Notes: generated by a model not told the origin, from the sequence alone. Positions 1 to 6,708 are shown, counted from the stretch's first letter. The stretch is 6,821 bases of DNA from DATKLX01 sp035542155 (GCA_035542155.1 DATKLX010000119.1:1-6821); one strand, 5' to 3'. A program made the numbers and translations.

Positions 1-59
1 AAAAAAGAGACCTGGTTAGCTGGTTTGGAGAACGCCGTGGCGGGTGCGGCCCGAATCTA

Positions 60-95
60 AGGCGGGAACTGCCTTTCGCAAAGCAGTTCCCGCCT
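60..95. terminator. 13-bp hairpin downstream of the secreted-protein gene, probable terminator
   Basis: A perfect inverted repeat is formed by AGGCGGGAACTGC at 60-72 and GCAGTTCCCGCCT at 83-95, with a 10-nt loop. It begins about 70 nt past the stop codon of the minus-strand gene at 165-962, where a transcription terminator is expected. The minus-strand side lacks a clear T-run (it continues TAGATTCGG). The plus side has TTTT four bases after the stem. It may therefore end a plus-strand transcript entering from outside the window, act in both directions, or be a stabilising 3' hairpin. The flanking bases 1-59 and 96-164 show no gene. Confidence 0.55.
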
Positions 96-164
96 CGATT
101 TTCCTGCTCGACTTTCGCTCAAAGAGCCAAAGTCCAGGGAAGGTGAAAATCACGGGAATCTCAT

Positions 165-962
165 TTATCCCTGGGAACCGCTGGAGGATGGCGTGGTCGT
201 GGGCGTTACATTGGGGGTGCCATTCGAGCCGTTCGGGGCAAACCCCGGGCCGCCAAAGCCGTGCCGGTCGCCCGGTCCACCAAAGTCATATCCCGGGAAA
301 CCACCCATGGCTGGCTGATCCTTCAAGAGCTGGTCGGCCTGGGCCTGGGTGATCACCCCGTCCGTTACCGCCTGCTGGACCGCCGTCTGGAAAGCGGACT
401 TCATGCTGTCCTGGAACCTGGAGTTGCTGTAGAGGGCGCTCCGTCCCTGGATCAGGTCGGCCTGGGCCTGGGTCAGCGTTCCATTCTGGACCGCCGTGGC
501 TAGGCTCGAAGCCAGGGCTTTCTGGCGAGCAGAATTCAGTTGATCAGTGCTGATCCCCAGGGCCTTGGCCAGCAAGGCGTGATCGTCTATCGTGCTGCCG
601 GGCATGCCGTGGAATCGCTCACCGTTCTGAGCCATCTGGTCGGCCTGCGCCTGGGTGATCAGGCCCTGGGCAACCGCATCTTTCAGGGCTTCGGTATTCG
701 CGGTCCGGTAAGCGGCGCTGAGCTGGTCGGTGGTGATCCCTAGAGCTGCGGCCAGGTCCGCATCCGAAACGCCGCCCGGACCTGGGCCGTGCTTCCCCCG
801 GTCAAAACCGGGCAGCGCCGGGCCGTTGGGCTGCGCAGGGGCGCTGGTTGTAGGTGAAGCAGTCTGAGCAAACACCGAGCGGACCGCTCCGACCCCCAAA
901 AAGGCCCCCACAGCCAGCACGCCGACTGCGATGATGGGTATGATTATTCTTCGTTTCAACAT
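165..962 (-). CDS. Secreted or membrane-anchored protein with three helical repeats and low-complexity ends
   Basis: This 265-residue protein starts at ATG 962-960, supported by AGGAG at 971-967. Residues 3-5 are basic (KRR) and 6-27 are hydrophobic, followed by VFA at 30-32, a plausible signal-peptidase site; an uncleaved anchor is also possible. Residues 33-65 are rich in Pro, Ala, Thr and Gly. Three related segments follow at about 67-109, 126-170 and 187-212. The first two contain LGI(T/S)TDQL and all three end in a TQAQAD motif, probably as short helical hairpins. Residues 217-240 are Gly/Pro/Phe-rich, and the tail (243-265) is Asn/Thr/Ser/Pro-rich. No catalytic motif was seen. The repeats recall small helical domains of unknown function in secreted proteins of Gram-positive and Chloroflexota bacteria, but I cannot name the family. 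It appears to be transcribed alone, with an elaborate upstream region (963-1177). Confidence 0.85.
   Translation of the reverse strand: MLKRRIIIPIIAVGVLAVGAFLGVGAVRSVFAQTASPTTSAPAQPNGPALPGFDRGKHGPGPGGVSDADLAAALGITTDQLSAAYRTANTEALKDAVAQGLITQAQADQMAQNGERFHGMPGSTIDDHALLAKALGISTDQLNSARQKALASSLATAVQNGTLTQAQADLIQGRSALYSNSRFQDSMKSAFQTAVQQAVTDGVITQAQADQLLKDQPAMGGFPGYDFGGPGDRHGFGGPGFAPNGSNGTPNVTPTTTPSSSGSQG
332..656 (-). repeat. Three copies of a 19-bp direct repeat inside the secreted-protein gene
   Basis: The plus-strand 19-mer GGTCGGCCTGGGCCTGGGT occurs exactly at 332-350 and 455-473, and with one change (GCGCC for GGGCC) at 638-656. Read on the minus strand it encodes the TQAQAD motif that closes each protein repeat. 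The spacings are 123 and 183 bp, both multiples of three, so loss or gain of a unit would keep the frame. Near-identity at DNA level, while the rest of each repeat has diverged, suggests either recent local copying or strong constraint on this motif together with biased codon use. Confidence 0.8.
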
Positions 963-966
963 ATGT

Positions 967-1018
967 CTCCTTTCGAACAGGTTTGGTATTTTGATCCTCG
1001 AAGAGCGGATCTGTTCGA
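967..1018 (-). promoter_or_regulatory. Foldable leader ending at the Shine-Dalgarno sequence of the secreted-protein gene
   Basis: On the minus strand TCGAACAG (1018-1011) can pair with CTGTTCGA (980-973), closing a 30-nt interior. The interior carries a smaller GATCC/GGATC hairpin (1011-1007 with 997-993); the two stems share base 1011, so one pair must give way. The 3' arm ends one base before AAGGAG (972-967), which lies 4 nt from the start codon. The fold could therefore affect ribosome access, or simply protect the 5' end. The pairing is seen in the sequence; the role is inference. Confidence 0.35.
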
Positions 1019-1028
1019 TAGGATAGCA

Positions 1029-1059
1029 AAGACTTCTTCAGATTTGCTGAAGAAGTCTT
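1029..1059. promoter_or_regulatory. 31-bp palindrome, candidate operator or leader hairpin
   Basis: AAGACTTCTTCAG at 1029-1041 is perfectly repeated in inverted form at 1047-1059 around a 5-bp centre (ATTTG). Reading the minus strand, TATAAG (1062-1057) overlaps its upstream edge by three bases and could be a -10 box. A possible but poor -35 (TTTTAA) lies 17 bp upstream of it. If that promoter is real, the palindrome covers the transcription start, which is where repressors often bind. Alternatively it is an RNA hairpin in a longer leader. No good T-run follows on either strand, so a terminator is less likely. Confidence 0.45.
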
Positions 1060-1081
1060 ATAGAAACGGTATAAGGTAGTT

Positions 1082-1126
1082 AAAAAAACGCCAGACATCT
1101 GGGTGAGGGGGGCACCCAAATGTCCG
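1082..1126 (-). terminator. Strong intrinsic terminator on the minus strand
   Basis: In minus-strand RNA, 1126-1113 pairs with 1105-1092 as a 14-bp stem. Two pairs are G-U wobbles (1119 with 1099, and 1125 with 1093), and the loop is 7 nt and C-rich. The stem is followed by two or three bases and then seven U residues (1088-1082). On the plus strand the two wobbles become C-A mismatches and no U-run follows, so the element is directional. It would stop transcription from the sbcD-sbcC side. It also begins about 9 nt past a -10 box, so it would stop transcripts from that promoter after roughly 45 nt. Confidence 0.8.
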
Positions 1127-1134
1127 ACAGAGGT

Positions 1135-1143
1135 ATTATAGCA
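1135..1143 (-). promoter_or_regulatory. Extended -10 promoter, TGCTATAAT
   Basis: The minus strand reads TGCTATAAT at 1143-1135, a perfect extended -10 element. No convincing -35 hexamer lies 16-18 bp upstream. Direct repeats occupy that region instead, which fits an activator-dependent promoter. The predicted start is near 1128. The transcript would run toward the gene at 962 but meets the terminator at 1126-1082 at once. Function is inferred from motif quality and position. Confidence 0.55.
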
Positions 1144-1148
1144 CATTC

Positions 1149-1177
1149 TTGAAAATCACGCGTAAAATCAGCGTAAA
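1149..1177 (-). promoter_or_regulatory. Direct repeats at 11-bp pitch upstream of the extended -10 box
   Basis: On the minus strand TTTACGC starts at 1177 and again at 1166. A weaker copy, TTTTCAA, starts at 1155. The pitch is exactly 11 bp, about one helical turn, and the last copies cover the place of a -35 box. OmpR/PhoB-type response regulators commonly bind tandem direct repeats of about this pitch at promoters with poor -35 boxes. I infer a possible activator site; only the two perfect 7-mers are strong evidence. Confidence 0.4.
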
Positions 1178-1191
1178 TTTTTCCCGCCTCA

Positions 1192-1227
1192 AACAAACCC
1201 CTTACCCGGCAGATTCAGGGGTTTGTT
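1192..1227. repeat. 10-bp inverted repeat in the region after sbcC
   Basis: AACAAACCCC (1192-1201) and GGGGTTTGTT (1218-1227) are perfect inverted repeats around a 16-nt loop. In minus-strand RNA the 3' arm ends GGGGUUUGUU and is followed by UGAG, a weak terminator-like signal about 190 nt past the sbcC stop. It could be the first of two stops for the operon or a leftover of the decayed gene next to it. Confidence 0.45.
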
Positions 1228-1253
1228 GACCGGCAGAACCCAAGAATCTCAGG

Positions 1254-1418
1254 TCACCCGATAGCGACCCGCTCCAGGATCACCAGGCGAATTCCTTCAC
1301 CCCAAACGCTCCACCTGGCCTGGACTCTTTTCACTTCCTCAGCGTCCATGGAGACCCACACAGCGGTGACGTCATCAGAGATCGAAAGGGCTTAACGCAG
1401 GCCATCCAGGGCAGTGAT
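1254..1418 (-). pseudogene. Remnant of an APC-family permease C-terminal domain
   Basis: Reading on in the sbcC frame past its stop gives ITALDGLR, a TAA (1394-1392), and then 45 codons ending in TGA (1256-1254). The segments SDDVTAVWVSMDAEE and RWSVWGEGIRLVIL match, from memory, the cytoplasmic C-terminal region of Chloroflexota and actinobacterial APC amino-acid permeases. There ALxxAR-like, DVTAVxV(D/S), WxxWGxG and LVVLxSPYRS follow in this order. Here the expected SPYRS is lost in frame, but RYRVT is readable one frame over (about 1265-1251), pointing to a frameshift. All transmembrane segments are missing, and there is no start codon or ribosome binding site. It is a dead 3' fragment of a gene normally over 600 codons long, probably left after a deletion that joined sbcC to it. 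Confidence 0.65.
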
Positions 1419-4001
1419 CTAACCCACCCGCACAGTCGATCCGCGCAAACCCTTTTCCACTTCGATCCGGTTAGGGAAAGCGTCCTTCATTTCCTCCAGG
1501 TGGGTGATCACCAGGATCTTGGCGAAATCATCGCGGACCAGGTTGATCGCTTCGATCAGGCGCTGGCGGCCCAGGGCATCCTGGCTGCCGAAGCCTTCGT
1601 CGATGACCAGGGTCTGCAGCCTCGCGCCGGCGCGCTGGGCTAACACCTTGGAGAGCGCCAGGCGGATGGCAAAGTTGACCCGGAAAGCCTCTCCTCCCGA
1701 AAACAGCTCGTAATCTCGCGTCCCCGCCCCATCGCTGATCAGGATATCCAACGTCTCGCGCAGATCGTCCCGCTTCTTGTCGCGGTACTCGCGTTGGGTG
1801 GCGAAAGAAACCGACATCATCCCGCTCGAAAGCCGGTCGAGGAACTCGTTGGCCTGACCTTCGATCTCAGGTAGGGCCTGCTCGATCAACAACGCTGGCA
1901 CCCCATCCTTGGAGAACGCCCGCTCGAGAGTCTTGTGCCGGGCGATCTGGCGGTTGAGGCCATCCCTCTTGTGGTTCAGCTCGGCCTGGCGGGCGCGTAA
2001 ATCGTCCAGCACCAGCACCTTCTGGCGGGCTGCCCCCACCTCCATGCGTAACTGGTTTTCTTTGGCTCTCACGTTCATCAAACCGACTTCGGCCTGATCC
2101 ACGTCCGGGACTTGAGCCGCCGCGGCGGCATAGGCGCTGGCTGCCTGGAAGTAGACCTGCTGCTGGCGGTCGAGGTCGGCAGTGAGACCTTTCACCTGCT
2201 CGGCCAGGCCACCGATCTCCCGCTCCAGCGGTCCCAGAGCGGCGCGAGCATTCTCCAGGCTGCGCAGGTCAGCTTCGGAGGTGCGCCCATCTATCTCCGC
2301 CCGCCGGACTTCATCGTGGGAAGCAGCGTCGTAGCCCATGGCCTTCAATTCCAGGTCGATCGTTTCCAGCTCCACCTGCGCTTCGCGAGCATAATCGTTC
2401 TCCGCCAGGCAGCGCTCAACGGCGCTCAGACGCGGCCCACCATTGGCCACCCATTCCGCCTCTTTCTCGGCGATCTGCAGCCGGCGCGCCTGGATCCCGT
2501 CCAGCAGGCGGCTTTGCCTGCGCAGCTCGTCCTCAGCACCGGCCAGCTCCGCCAGCTCAACTTCCTTGGTACGCAGGCGGTTCTCAAAATCCTTGAGCAG
2601 ATCCTGGTTTTTGCGGTAGCGGTCGCCCATCGTCTTCCCTTGCTGCCGCAGCGACTCGATCAGAGCAGCCTTCTCGTCCGCGGAGAGCGGCTGGCCGCAG
2701 ACCGGGCAGTTGGCGCCCTCAATCTGCTCGAGTTGGCCGATGCGCTCCTTCAACTCGTCCATATCGGCTTTGAGACGCGGATTTTCCGCGCGTGAGTCGG
2801 CCTGCTGCTGGTGAAGGTCGCGCAGCGCACCATCCAACTCTCCCCGCCGGCCTGCTATGGCCTGGAGGCGAGCAATCTCCCGCTCGAACGCCTCAGCCTG
2901 CTCGCCCAGGGAAATCGCCTGGGCGCGTTCGGCCTCGATTACCGCCCGCTGGTTTTCCAGGGATTGGGCTTCGACCTGTAACCGGGTACGCGCGTTCTCG
3001 ATCTCCTGGAGCGGCTTCAGGCGCCGTTTTTCCTGCTCGCGGAAGCGAGCGGCCACCTCGTCCCAGCGCTCCAGATCCTGGCGCGCCTTGACCCACGCCT
3101 GGTAGGCTGCTTCAATCTCCGCGGCCCGTTCCAACCGGCTGGCATAGGCAGACCTTTCCTGCTGGCGATCTTCCAAACGGCGCTGCAGGATGTCCAGGTT
3201 CTGGCGGTCTGTCGCGAGCTGGCGGCTCTGCGCTTCGACCAGTTCGCGCTGCTGGGCCAGCGAAGCCGCCAGCCGGCGCAGGCTTTCTAACGCGTTCTCC
3301 TGGCTCTCGCGCGCCTGGGCCAGCCTCTCCAGGTCGCTCTCCAGCTCCTGGAGGCGCGCCCGCCGTCCCGTTTCTTCGCCCAGCTCAACCTGGATCTCGT
3401 GCAACCTTCCGTCGATTTTCTGGCATTCGGTCTCCAGCGCTTTGCGGCGCTCGTTGACCTCTTCCCGGTAGGTTTCCCAGATCTCCAATCCGAGGATACT
3501 GCTCAGGATGCGCTTGCGCTCGCTGGGCCGCTGCTGGGCAAACTGGTCAGCCTTTCCCTGTAGAAAAAAGGAAGCGTTGGTGAAGGTGTCGTAATCCATG
3601 CGCAGCGTATCGACGATGCACGCCTCGGTCTCGCGAATCGAGCGCTCGGTCAACGGCTTCCACGGCGCGCCCTCATCCGCGCGGTATTGGCCCGGATCCT
3701 GGCAGATAAAGAACTCGAGCAGAGCAGCCTTTTCCTTTGGCTTGGTGCGCTGGATGCGGTAGATGTTGCCTTCGTATTTGAAATCCAGGCGGATTTCAGC
3801 CGCGGATGAGGCGTGATTGATCAGCGAGTCATCCCGCCGGCGAGCCTGGCCAAACAGGGCCCAGGTGATGGCGTCGAGCAGCGAAGATTTTCCCGCGCCG
3901 TTCGCACCAGTAATACTTGCCAGGCTGAAGGTGGAAAAATCCAGATCGACCGGATCGCGGTAGGAGAGAAAGCCGGAGATACGCAGGTAGAGAGGGATCA
4001 T
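1419..4001 (-). CDS. sbcC: SbcC, Rad50-like ATPase subunit of the SbcCD nuclease
   Basis: This 860-residue SMC-type ATPase partners SbcD to cut DNA ends, hairpins and protein-blocked ends. The N-terminal lobe has Walker A GANGAGKSS at 32-40 and a Q-loop-like FFLQGK near 145. A long coiled coil (about 180-720), rich in Glu, Arg, Gln, Leu and Ala, is split at its centre by the zinc hook C432-P-V-C435. The C-terminal lobe has the ABC signature SGGE at 768-771, Walker B LVIDE ending at D801-E802, and the H-loop histidine H834. All key residues are present. The length is below the roughly 1000-1100 residues of Escherichia coli and Bacillus SbcC and near archaeal Rad50, so the coils are shorter. 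The start ATG at 4001-3999 fits the family (MIPLYLRISGFLSYRD). It has no Shine-Dalgarno sequence, and no alternative GTG or TTG lies in frame in the 76-nt gap after sbcD. Confidence 0.97.
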   Translation of the reverse strand: MIPLYLRISGFLSYRDPVDLDFSTFSLASITGANGAGKSSLLDAITWALFGQARRRDDSLINHASSAAEIRLDFKYEGNIYRIQRTKPKEKAALLEFFICQDPGQYRADEGAPWKPLTERSIRETEACIVDTLRMDYDTFTNASFFLQGKADQFAQQRPSERKRILSSILGLEIWETYREEVNERRKALETECQKIDGRLHEIQVELGEETGRRARLQELESDLERLAQARESQENALESLRRLAASLAQQRELVEAQSRQLATDRQNLDILQRRLEDRQQERSAYASRLERAAEIEAAYQAWVKARQDLERWDEVAARFREQEKRRLKPLQEIENARTRLQVEAQSLENQRAVIEAERAQAISLGEQAEAFEREIARLQAIAGRRGELDGALRDLHQQQADSRAENPRLKADMDELKERIGQLEQIEGANCPVCGQPLSADEKAALIESLRQQGKTMGDRYRKNQDLLKDFENRLRTKEVELAELAGAEDELRRQSRLLDGIQARRLQIAEKEAEWVANGGPRLSAVERCLAENDYAREAQVELETIDLELKAMGYDAASHDEVRRAEIDGRTSEADLRSLENARAALGPLEREIGGLAEQVKGLTADLDRQQQVYFQAASAYAAAAAQVPDVDQAEVGLMNVRAKENQLRMEVGAARQKVLVLDDLRARQAELNHKRDGLNRQIARHKTLERAFSKDGVPALLIEQALPEIEGQANEFLDRLSSGMMSVSFATQREYRDKKRDDLRETLDILISDGAGTRDYELFSGGEAFRVNFAIRLALSKVLAQRAGARLQTLVIDEGFGSQDALGRQRLIEAINLVRDDFAKILVITHLEEMKDAFPNRIEVEKGLRGSTVRVG

Positions 4002-4077
4002 ATGAAGAAGTAACCAGTGATCAGGAAAATCCTCAAAGCAGATTGTTCGGATGAAGAACCCGGTTCAACGATACCGG

Positions 4078-5307
4078 TCAGGATGGACTGCCCTGGATGA
4101 TCGATTTTGCCAGTTCTTGCAGTGCCTGGGCCTCGTCCGGGTCGGTGTGGCTGGCCAGCCAGTATTTCTCCAGCAGCTCCAGAGCGGTCAGGCTGCTGAT
4201 GCCCTGATCCTGCGGCAGGCGGATCCGCGCCTCGACCTGGGGACGCTTGACGAGGTGGAACTCAAAGGTTTGGGAAACGTATTCGCGCAGGGCGGCCTCA
4301 TCCAGCAGGGTCTCCCAGTCGCGCGGGTATTCGACGTTCAGGCGGACGATGGCCCCATCCATGCGCCCGGGATCCGGCAGCGCGCCACGCAATTGGTCGG
4401 GGACGTTTTCCGGATTTTCTATACGGACGTAGCGGTCGATAAAGGGACGCACGCCCTCCAGCTTACGCCACTCGACGCGGGTATTGCCACGGTTCACTTG
4501 GGCAATCACAAAAAAGCGGTCTTCCTTCGCCTCGCTGAAATCGACCCGCTCGATCGAACCCGGGTAAATCACCGGCGGATAACTGTCTTTGTTCAGATCC
4601 TGGGGCTTGTGAATGTGACCCAGGGCCACGTAATCCAGGCGTGGATCGCGGACCAGCGAGCCGGGGAGAACCAGGTCTCCGCCGAGCATCACCGCGCGCT
4701 CTCCGCCGTAGGTCGCTCCCTGGACCGAGCAGTGCGCGGTGAGGATCACCGGCAGGTCCGGGTCGACCTGTTCCAGCCAGACCTCAACCAGGTTGGCCAG
4801 GCGGTTCTCCAGCTCGGCGTACAACTGGGTCGGGTCCACCGCGCTGAGGCCCAGGGTACCCATCATCGCCGAGCGGTTGACCCAGGGAAGGGCTAGCACC
4901 TGGAGAGGCAGGTCTTCCAGTTCAGCCGGTTTGAGAAAACACGGGCGTGAGAGGACCTGGACGTGGGGTATCTCCAGGGTTTCGAATTCCTGGATAGCGT
5001 GGGCGCGGCCCATCGAAGGGGATAGATCGTGGTTGCCGACCAGGAGCAGAGTAGGGATCCCGGCCCGGCTGAGGCGCATCATCCGCCGGCCCCACTCGCG
5101 TTGGAAGGTCGGCGCGGGGGTGCGGTCTTTATAAGCGTCACCGGCAAACAGCACCAGGTCGACCTGCTCCTGTATGGCGGTGTCGACGATGGTATCGAGT
5201 GATTTCAGGAAATCGAGGACTCGCATCGGCAGGCCGCTCTCCGGATCGTGCCGGCCGTAATTGGCCATGTCGATATGCGCGTCGGCAAAATGAAGGATTT
5301 TAGGCAT
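4078..5307 (-). CDS. sbcD: SbcD, Mre11-like metallophosphoesterase nuclease subunit
   Basis: The 409-residue protein is the Mn-dependent exo/endonuclease partner of SbcC. Calcineurin-like metal ligands appear in order: D9-x-H11 (FADAHID), D57 in AGDAYKD, GNHD at 91-94, H192 in TAHCS, and H231-x-H233 in ALGHIHKP. The C-terminal 130 residues or so should form the capping and SbcC-binding region, and end in a helix-rich segment. I start it at ATG 5307-5305 because MPKILHFADAHID is the usual family N-terminus. A 16-residue longer form from 5355 would overlap the upstream gene and adds nothing conserved. With this start, one base separates it from the upstream stop codon (5311-5309), suggesting translational coupling; GGGAG lies 12 nt upstream. 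sbcC follows after 76 nt. Confidence 0.96.
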   Translation of the reverse strand: MPKILHFADAHIDMANYGRHDPESGLPMRVLDFLKSLDTIVDTAIQEQVDLVLFAGDAYKDRTPAPTFQREWGRRMMRLSRAGIPTLLLVGNHDLSPSMGRAHAIQEFETLEIPHVQVLSRPCFLKPAELEDLPLQVLALPWVNRSAMMGTLGLSAVDPTQLYAELENRLANLVEVWLEQVDPDLPVILTAHCSVQGATYGGERAVMLGGDLVLPGSLVRDPRLDYVALGHIHKPQDLNKDSYPPVIYPGSIERVDFSEAKEDRFFVIAQVNRGNTRVEWRKLEGVRPFIDRYVRIENPENVPDQLRGALPDPGRMDGAIVRLNVEYPRDWETLLDEAALREYVSQTFEFHLVKRPQVEARIRLPQDQGISSLTALELLEKYWLASHTDPDEAQALQELAKSIIQGSPS

Positions 5308-5308
5308 C

Positions 5309-6616
5309 TCAGTTACCGGCTCCCAGGCTTTGGAGCTCTTCCAGTGCCGGGACAAAGCCTTCGTGGTACTTCAGGGCGTTGTGCAGGTCGTCGATCGCAG
5401 TTTTCGTGTCGCCCAGGACCGCTTCGGCGCGCGCTTTCCAAACCCAGCTTTCTTCAAGGGTGGGCTCATTGCTGAGATAATCGAGGGTGGTCCTGGCCAG
5501 GTTGATCACGTCCTGGTAGCGGCCGGTGTAATAATAGGCAAAGTATGGGCCGGTTTGGTACCAGATGTTCCGCCAGGGGCGGTCCTTTTCAGCGATGGTC
5601 GGGTAAACATTGAAGGCTTCATCATAGGCCTGGGCCGCCCCGGCATAATCGCCCAGGTTGACCAGGTTGGTCCCGCGGTTGTACCAGGCAAAATAAAGGG
5701 CGCGCCCATTCGTTTGCACGGTCTCGTTCGAGGCTACCAGAACGGCCTCCTGGAACGCGGTGGTCTCATCGGCAGCCGGCCCGAGGACGGCCATGACTTC
5801 CTGTTCGCGGTCGGGGGGATAGATCACCAGGTACAGGTAATTGAAGTTCTGCCAGAAGGTTTGCATCTCCTGATAAGGCACCGGCAGATTGGCCATGATG
5901 TAGGAGTCCTGGGTGATAAACTGAGCCTTCGCATCGTTATACCCGTTGACGACCTCATAATGCCCCATCCAACCCTCTTTAGAGACCACGAAGCCCTTTT
6001 CCACCACCACCGGGAAACCCGCCGCGATCAGCCGCTTGAGCAGGTCGAGGTCCCCTCCCACTCGCACCACGGCGCGAAATTTAGTCTGGGTATCGACGTA
6101 GTCCTTCATTTCATACGGCATAACGTTCTTGTCGCGGTCGTTGGGCTTCAGGTACGGCGCGGTATCGCGCTGGTCTCCCTTCCAGCCCCAGTAGGTCAGC
6201 GCCATTGCCAGGGTCGCCGGGCCGCAGTTATTCCATTTCTGGTACTCGTGGATGATGCCCTTCAAATCCACTTCGCCAGGAATAGGCGTGGGGACGAGGG
6301 TGGCGGTTGGTGAGACTTGTGGGGTCTGAGTCTCGGCTGGGGCCGCGGTCGGGCTTGGCGAGGCTGTCGCGGTGGGCATGCGGGTCGGGGTCAGCGCTGC
6401 CAGGGTGGCCTGGACGACCCGGTCGATCTGGTCCTGGGGGACAAAAATCACCTGTTCGGGCGGCGAGAAAGTATATTTGATCTTCGACTGCAGGGCATCC
6501 AGCCGCCAGGCTAACCGTTCCTGAATGGGAGGGATCTGGTATAAGGCGAAACCTGCCACGCTCAACACAACCAGAGTTGCCAGCGCGCCGAAGAAAAAAC
6601 TGCCCACTTTTCGCAT
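5309..6616 (-). CDS. Membrane-anchored C39-like cysteine peptidase with TPR repeats
   Basis: The 435-residue protein starts with KVGSFFFGALATLVVLSVAG and related hydrophobic residues (6-27), an N-terminal anchor or signal. Residues 29-73 are polar and probably helical, and 75-112 form a Thr/Pro/Ala/Ser-rich linker as in extracytoplasmic proteins. Residues 116-270 form a C39/papain-like domain. Putative catalytic residues are C131 in NNCGPATLAM, H219 in MGHYEVVNGY and D237 in TQDSY, with Q126 as possible oxyanion-hole residue. Residues from about 300 to 430 contain TPR-like helices, for example YNRGTNLVNLGDYAGAAQAY and ARAEAVLGDTKTAIDDLHNAL. It probably acts outside the cytoplasmic membrane; its substrate is unknown. 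C39 domains cleave double-glycine leaders when fused to transporters, but no transporter is present here. It heads the operon with sbcD and sbcC. Confidence 0.88.
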   Translation of the reverse strand: MRKVGSFFFGALATLVVLSVAGFALYQIPPIQERLAWRLDALQSKIKYTFSPPEQVIFVPQDQIDRVVQATLAALTPTRMPTATASPSPTAAPAETQTPQVSPTATLVPTPIPGEVDLKGIIHEYQKWNNCGPATLAMALTYWGWKGDQRDTAPYLKPNDRDKNVMPYEMKDYVDTQTKFRAVVRVGGDLDLLKRLIAAGFPVVVEKGFVVSKEGWMGHYEVVNGYNDAKAQFITQDSYIMANLPVPYQEMQTFWQNFNYLYLVIYPPDREQEVMAVLGPAADETTAFQEAVLVASNETVQTNGRALYFAWYNRGTNLVNLGDYAGAAQAYDEAFNVYPTIAEKDRPWRNIWYQTGPYFAYYYTGRYQDVINLARTTLDYLSNEPTLEESWVWKARAEAVLGDTKTAIDDLHNALKYHEGFVPALEELQSLGAGN

Positions 6617-6622
6617 AGGGTG

Positions 6623-6631
6623 ATTATATCA
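6623..6631 (-). promoter_or_regulatory. Extended -10 promoter for the peptidase-sbcD-sbcC unit, likely leaderless
   Basis: The minus strand reads TGATATAAT at 6631-6623, a full extended -10 box. Only six bases separate it from the ATG at 6616-6614, so the usual start point falls at or beside the A of the start codon. No Shine-Dalgarno sequence is present, which agrees with a leaderless message. The -35 region (around AAATCT) is poor. The next in-frame ATG is residue 80 and would drop the membrane segment, so the first ATG is favoured. Confidence 0.65.
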
Positions 6632-6708
6632 TCAGAATAAAAGACAGATTTAGAACAGGTGATCTGAGAAAGAACACCAACTGGAGTTTGGCCTTTTGCC
6701 CAGGGTAG

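Noticed and set aside
1..59. Possible RNA gene end or coding end at the left edge
   Set aside because: No tRNA fold, no CCA-like end and no supported open frame could be seen in these bases.
802..1146. Minus-strand open frame of 114 codons overlapping the secreted-protein gene start
   Set aside because: It crosses the terminator, palindrome and leader, lies in another frame over a well-supported gene, and has no recognisable domain.
2112..2795. Long plus-strand open frame inside sbcC
   Set aside because: It is antisense to the coiled-coil region, whose GC-rich codons leave the opposite strand open; no motif or ribosome binding site.
4060..4077. CCGGT/ACCGG inverted repeat between sbcD and sbcC
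   Set aside because: Only five base pairs with an 8-nt loop; too weak to call a terminator or processing site.
4051..4896. 281-codon plus-strand open frame across sbcD
   Set aside because: It is antisense to a nuclease with all catalytic motifs; its translation looks like low-information shadow sequence.
5308..5355. Longer sbcD with 16 extra N-terminal residues
   Set aside because: The extension overlaps the upstream gene and is not family-like, whereas the inner ATG at 5307 gives the standard MPKILHFADAHID start.
5330..6313. 327-codon plus-strand open frame across the peptidase gene
   Set aside because: It is antisense to a gene with a clear anchor, C39 and TPR domains; no independent support.
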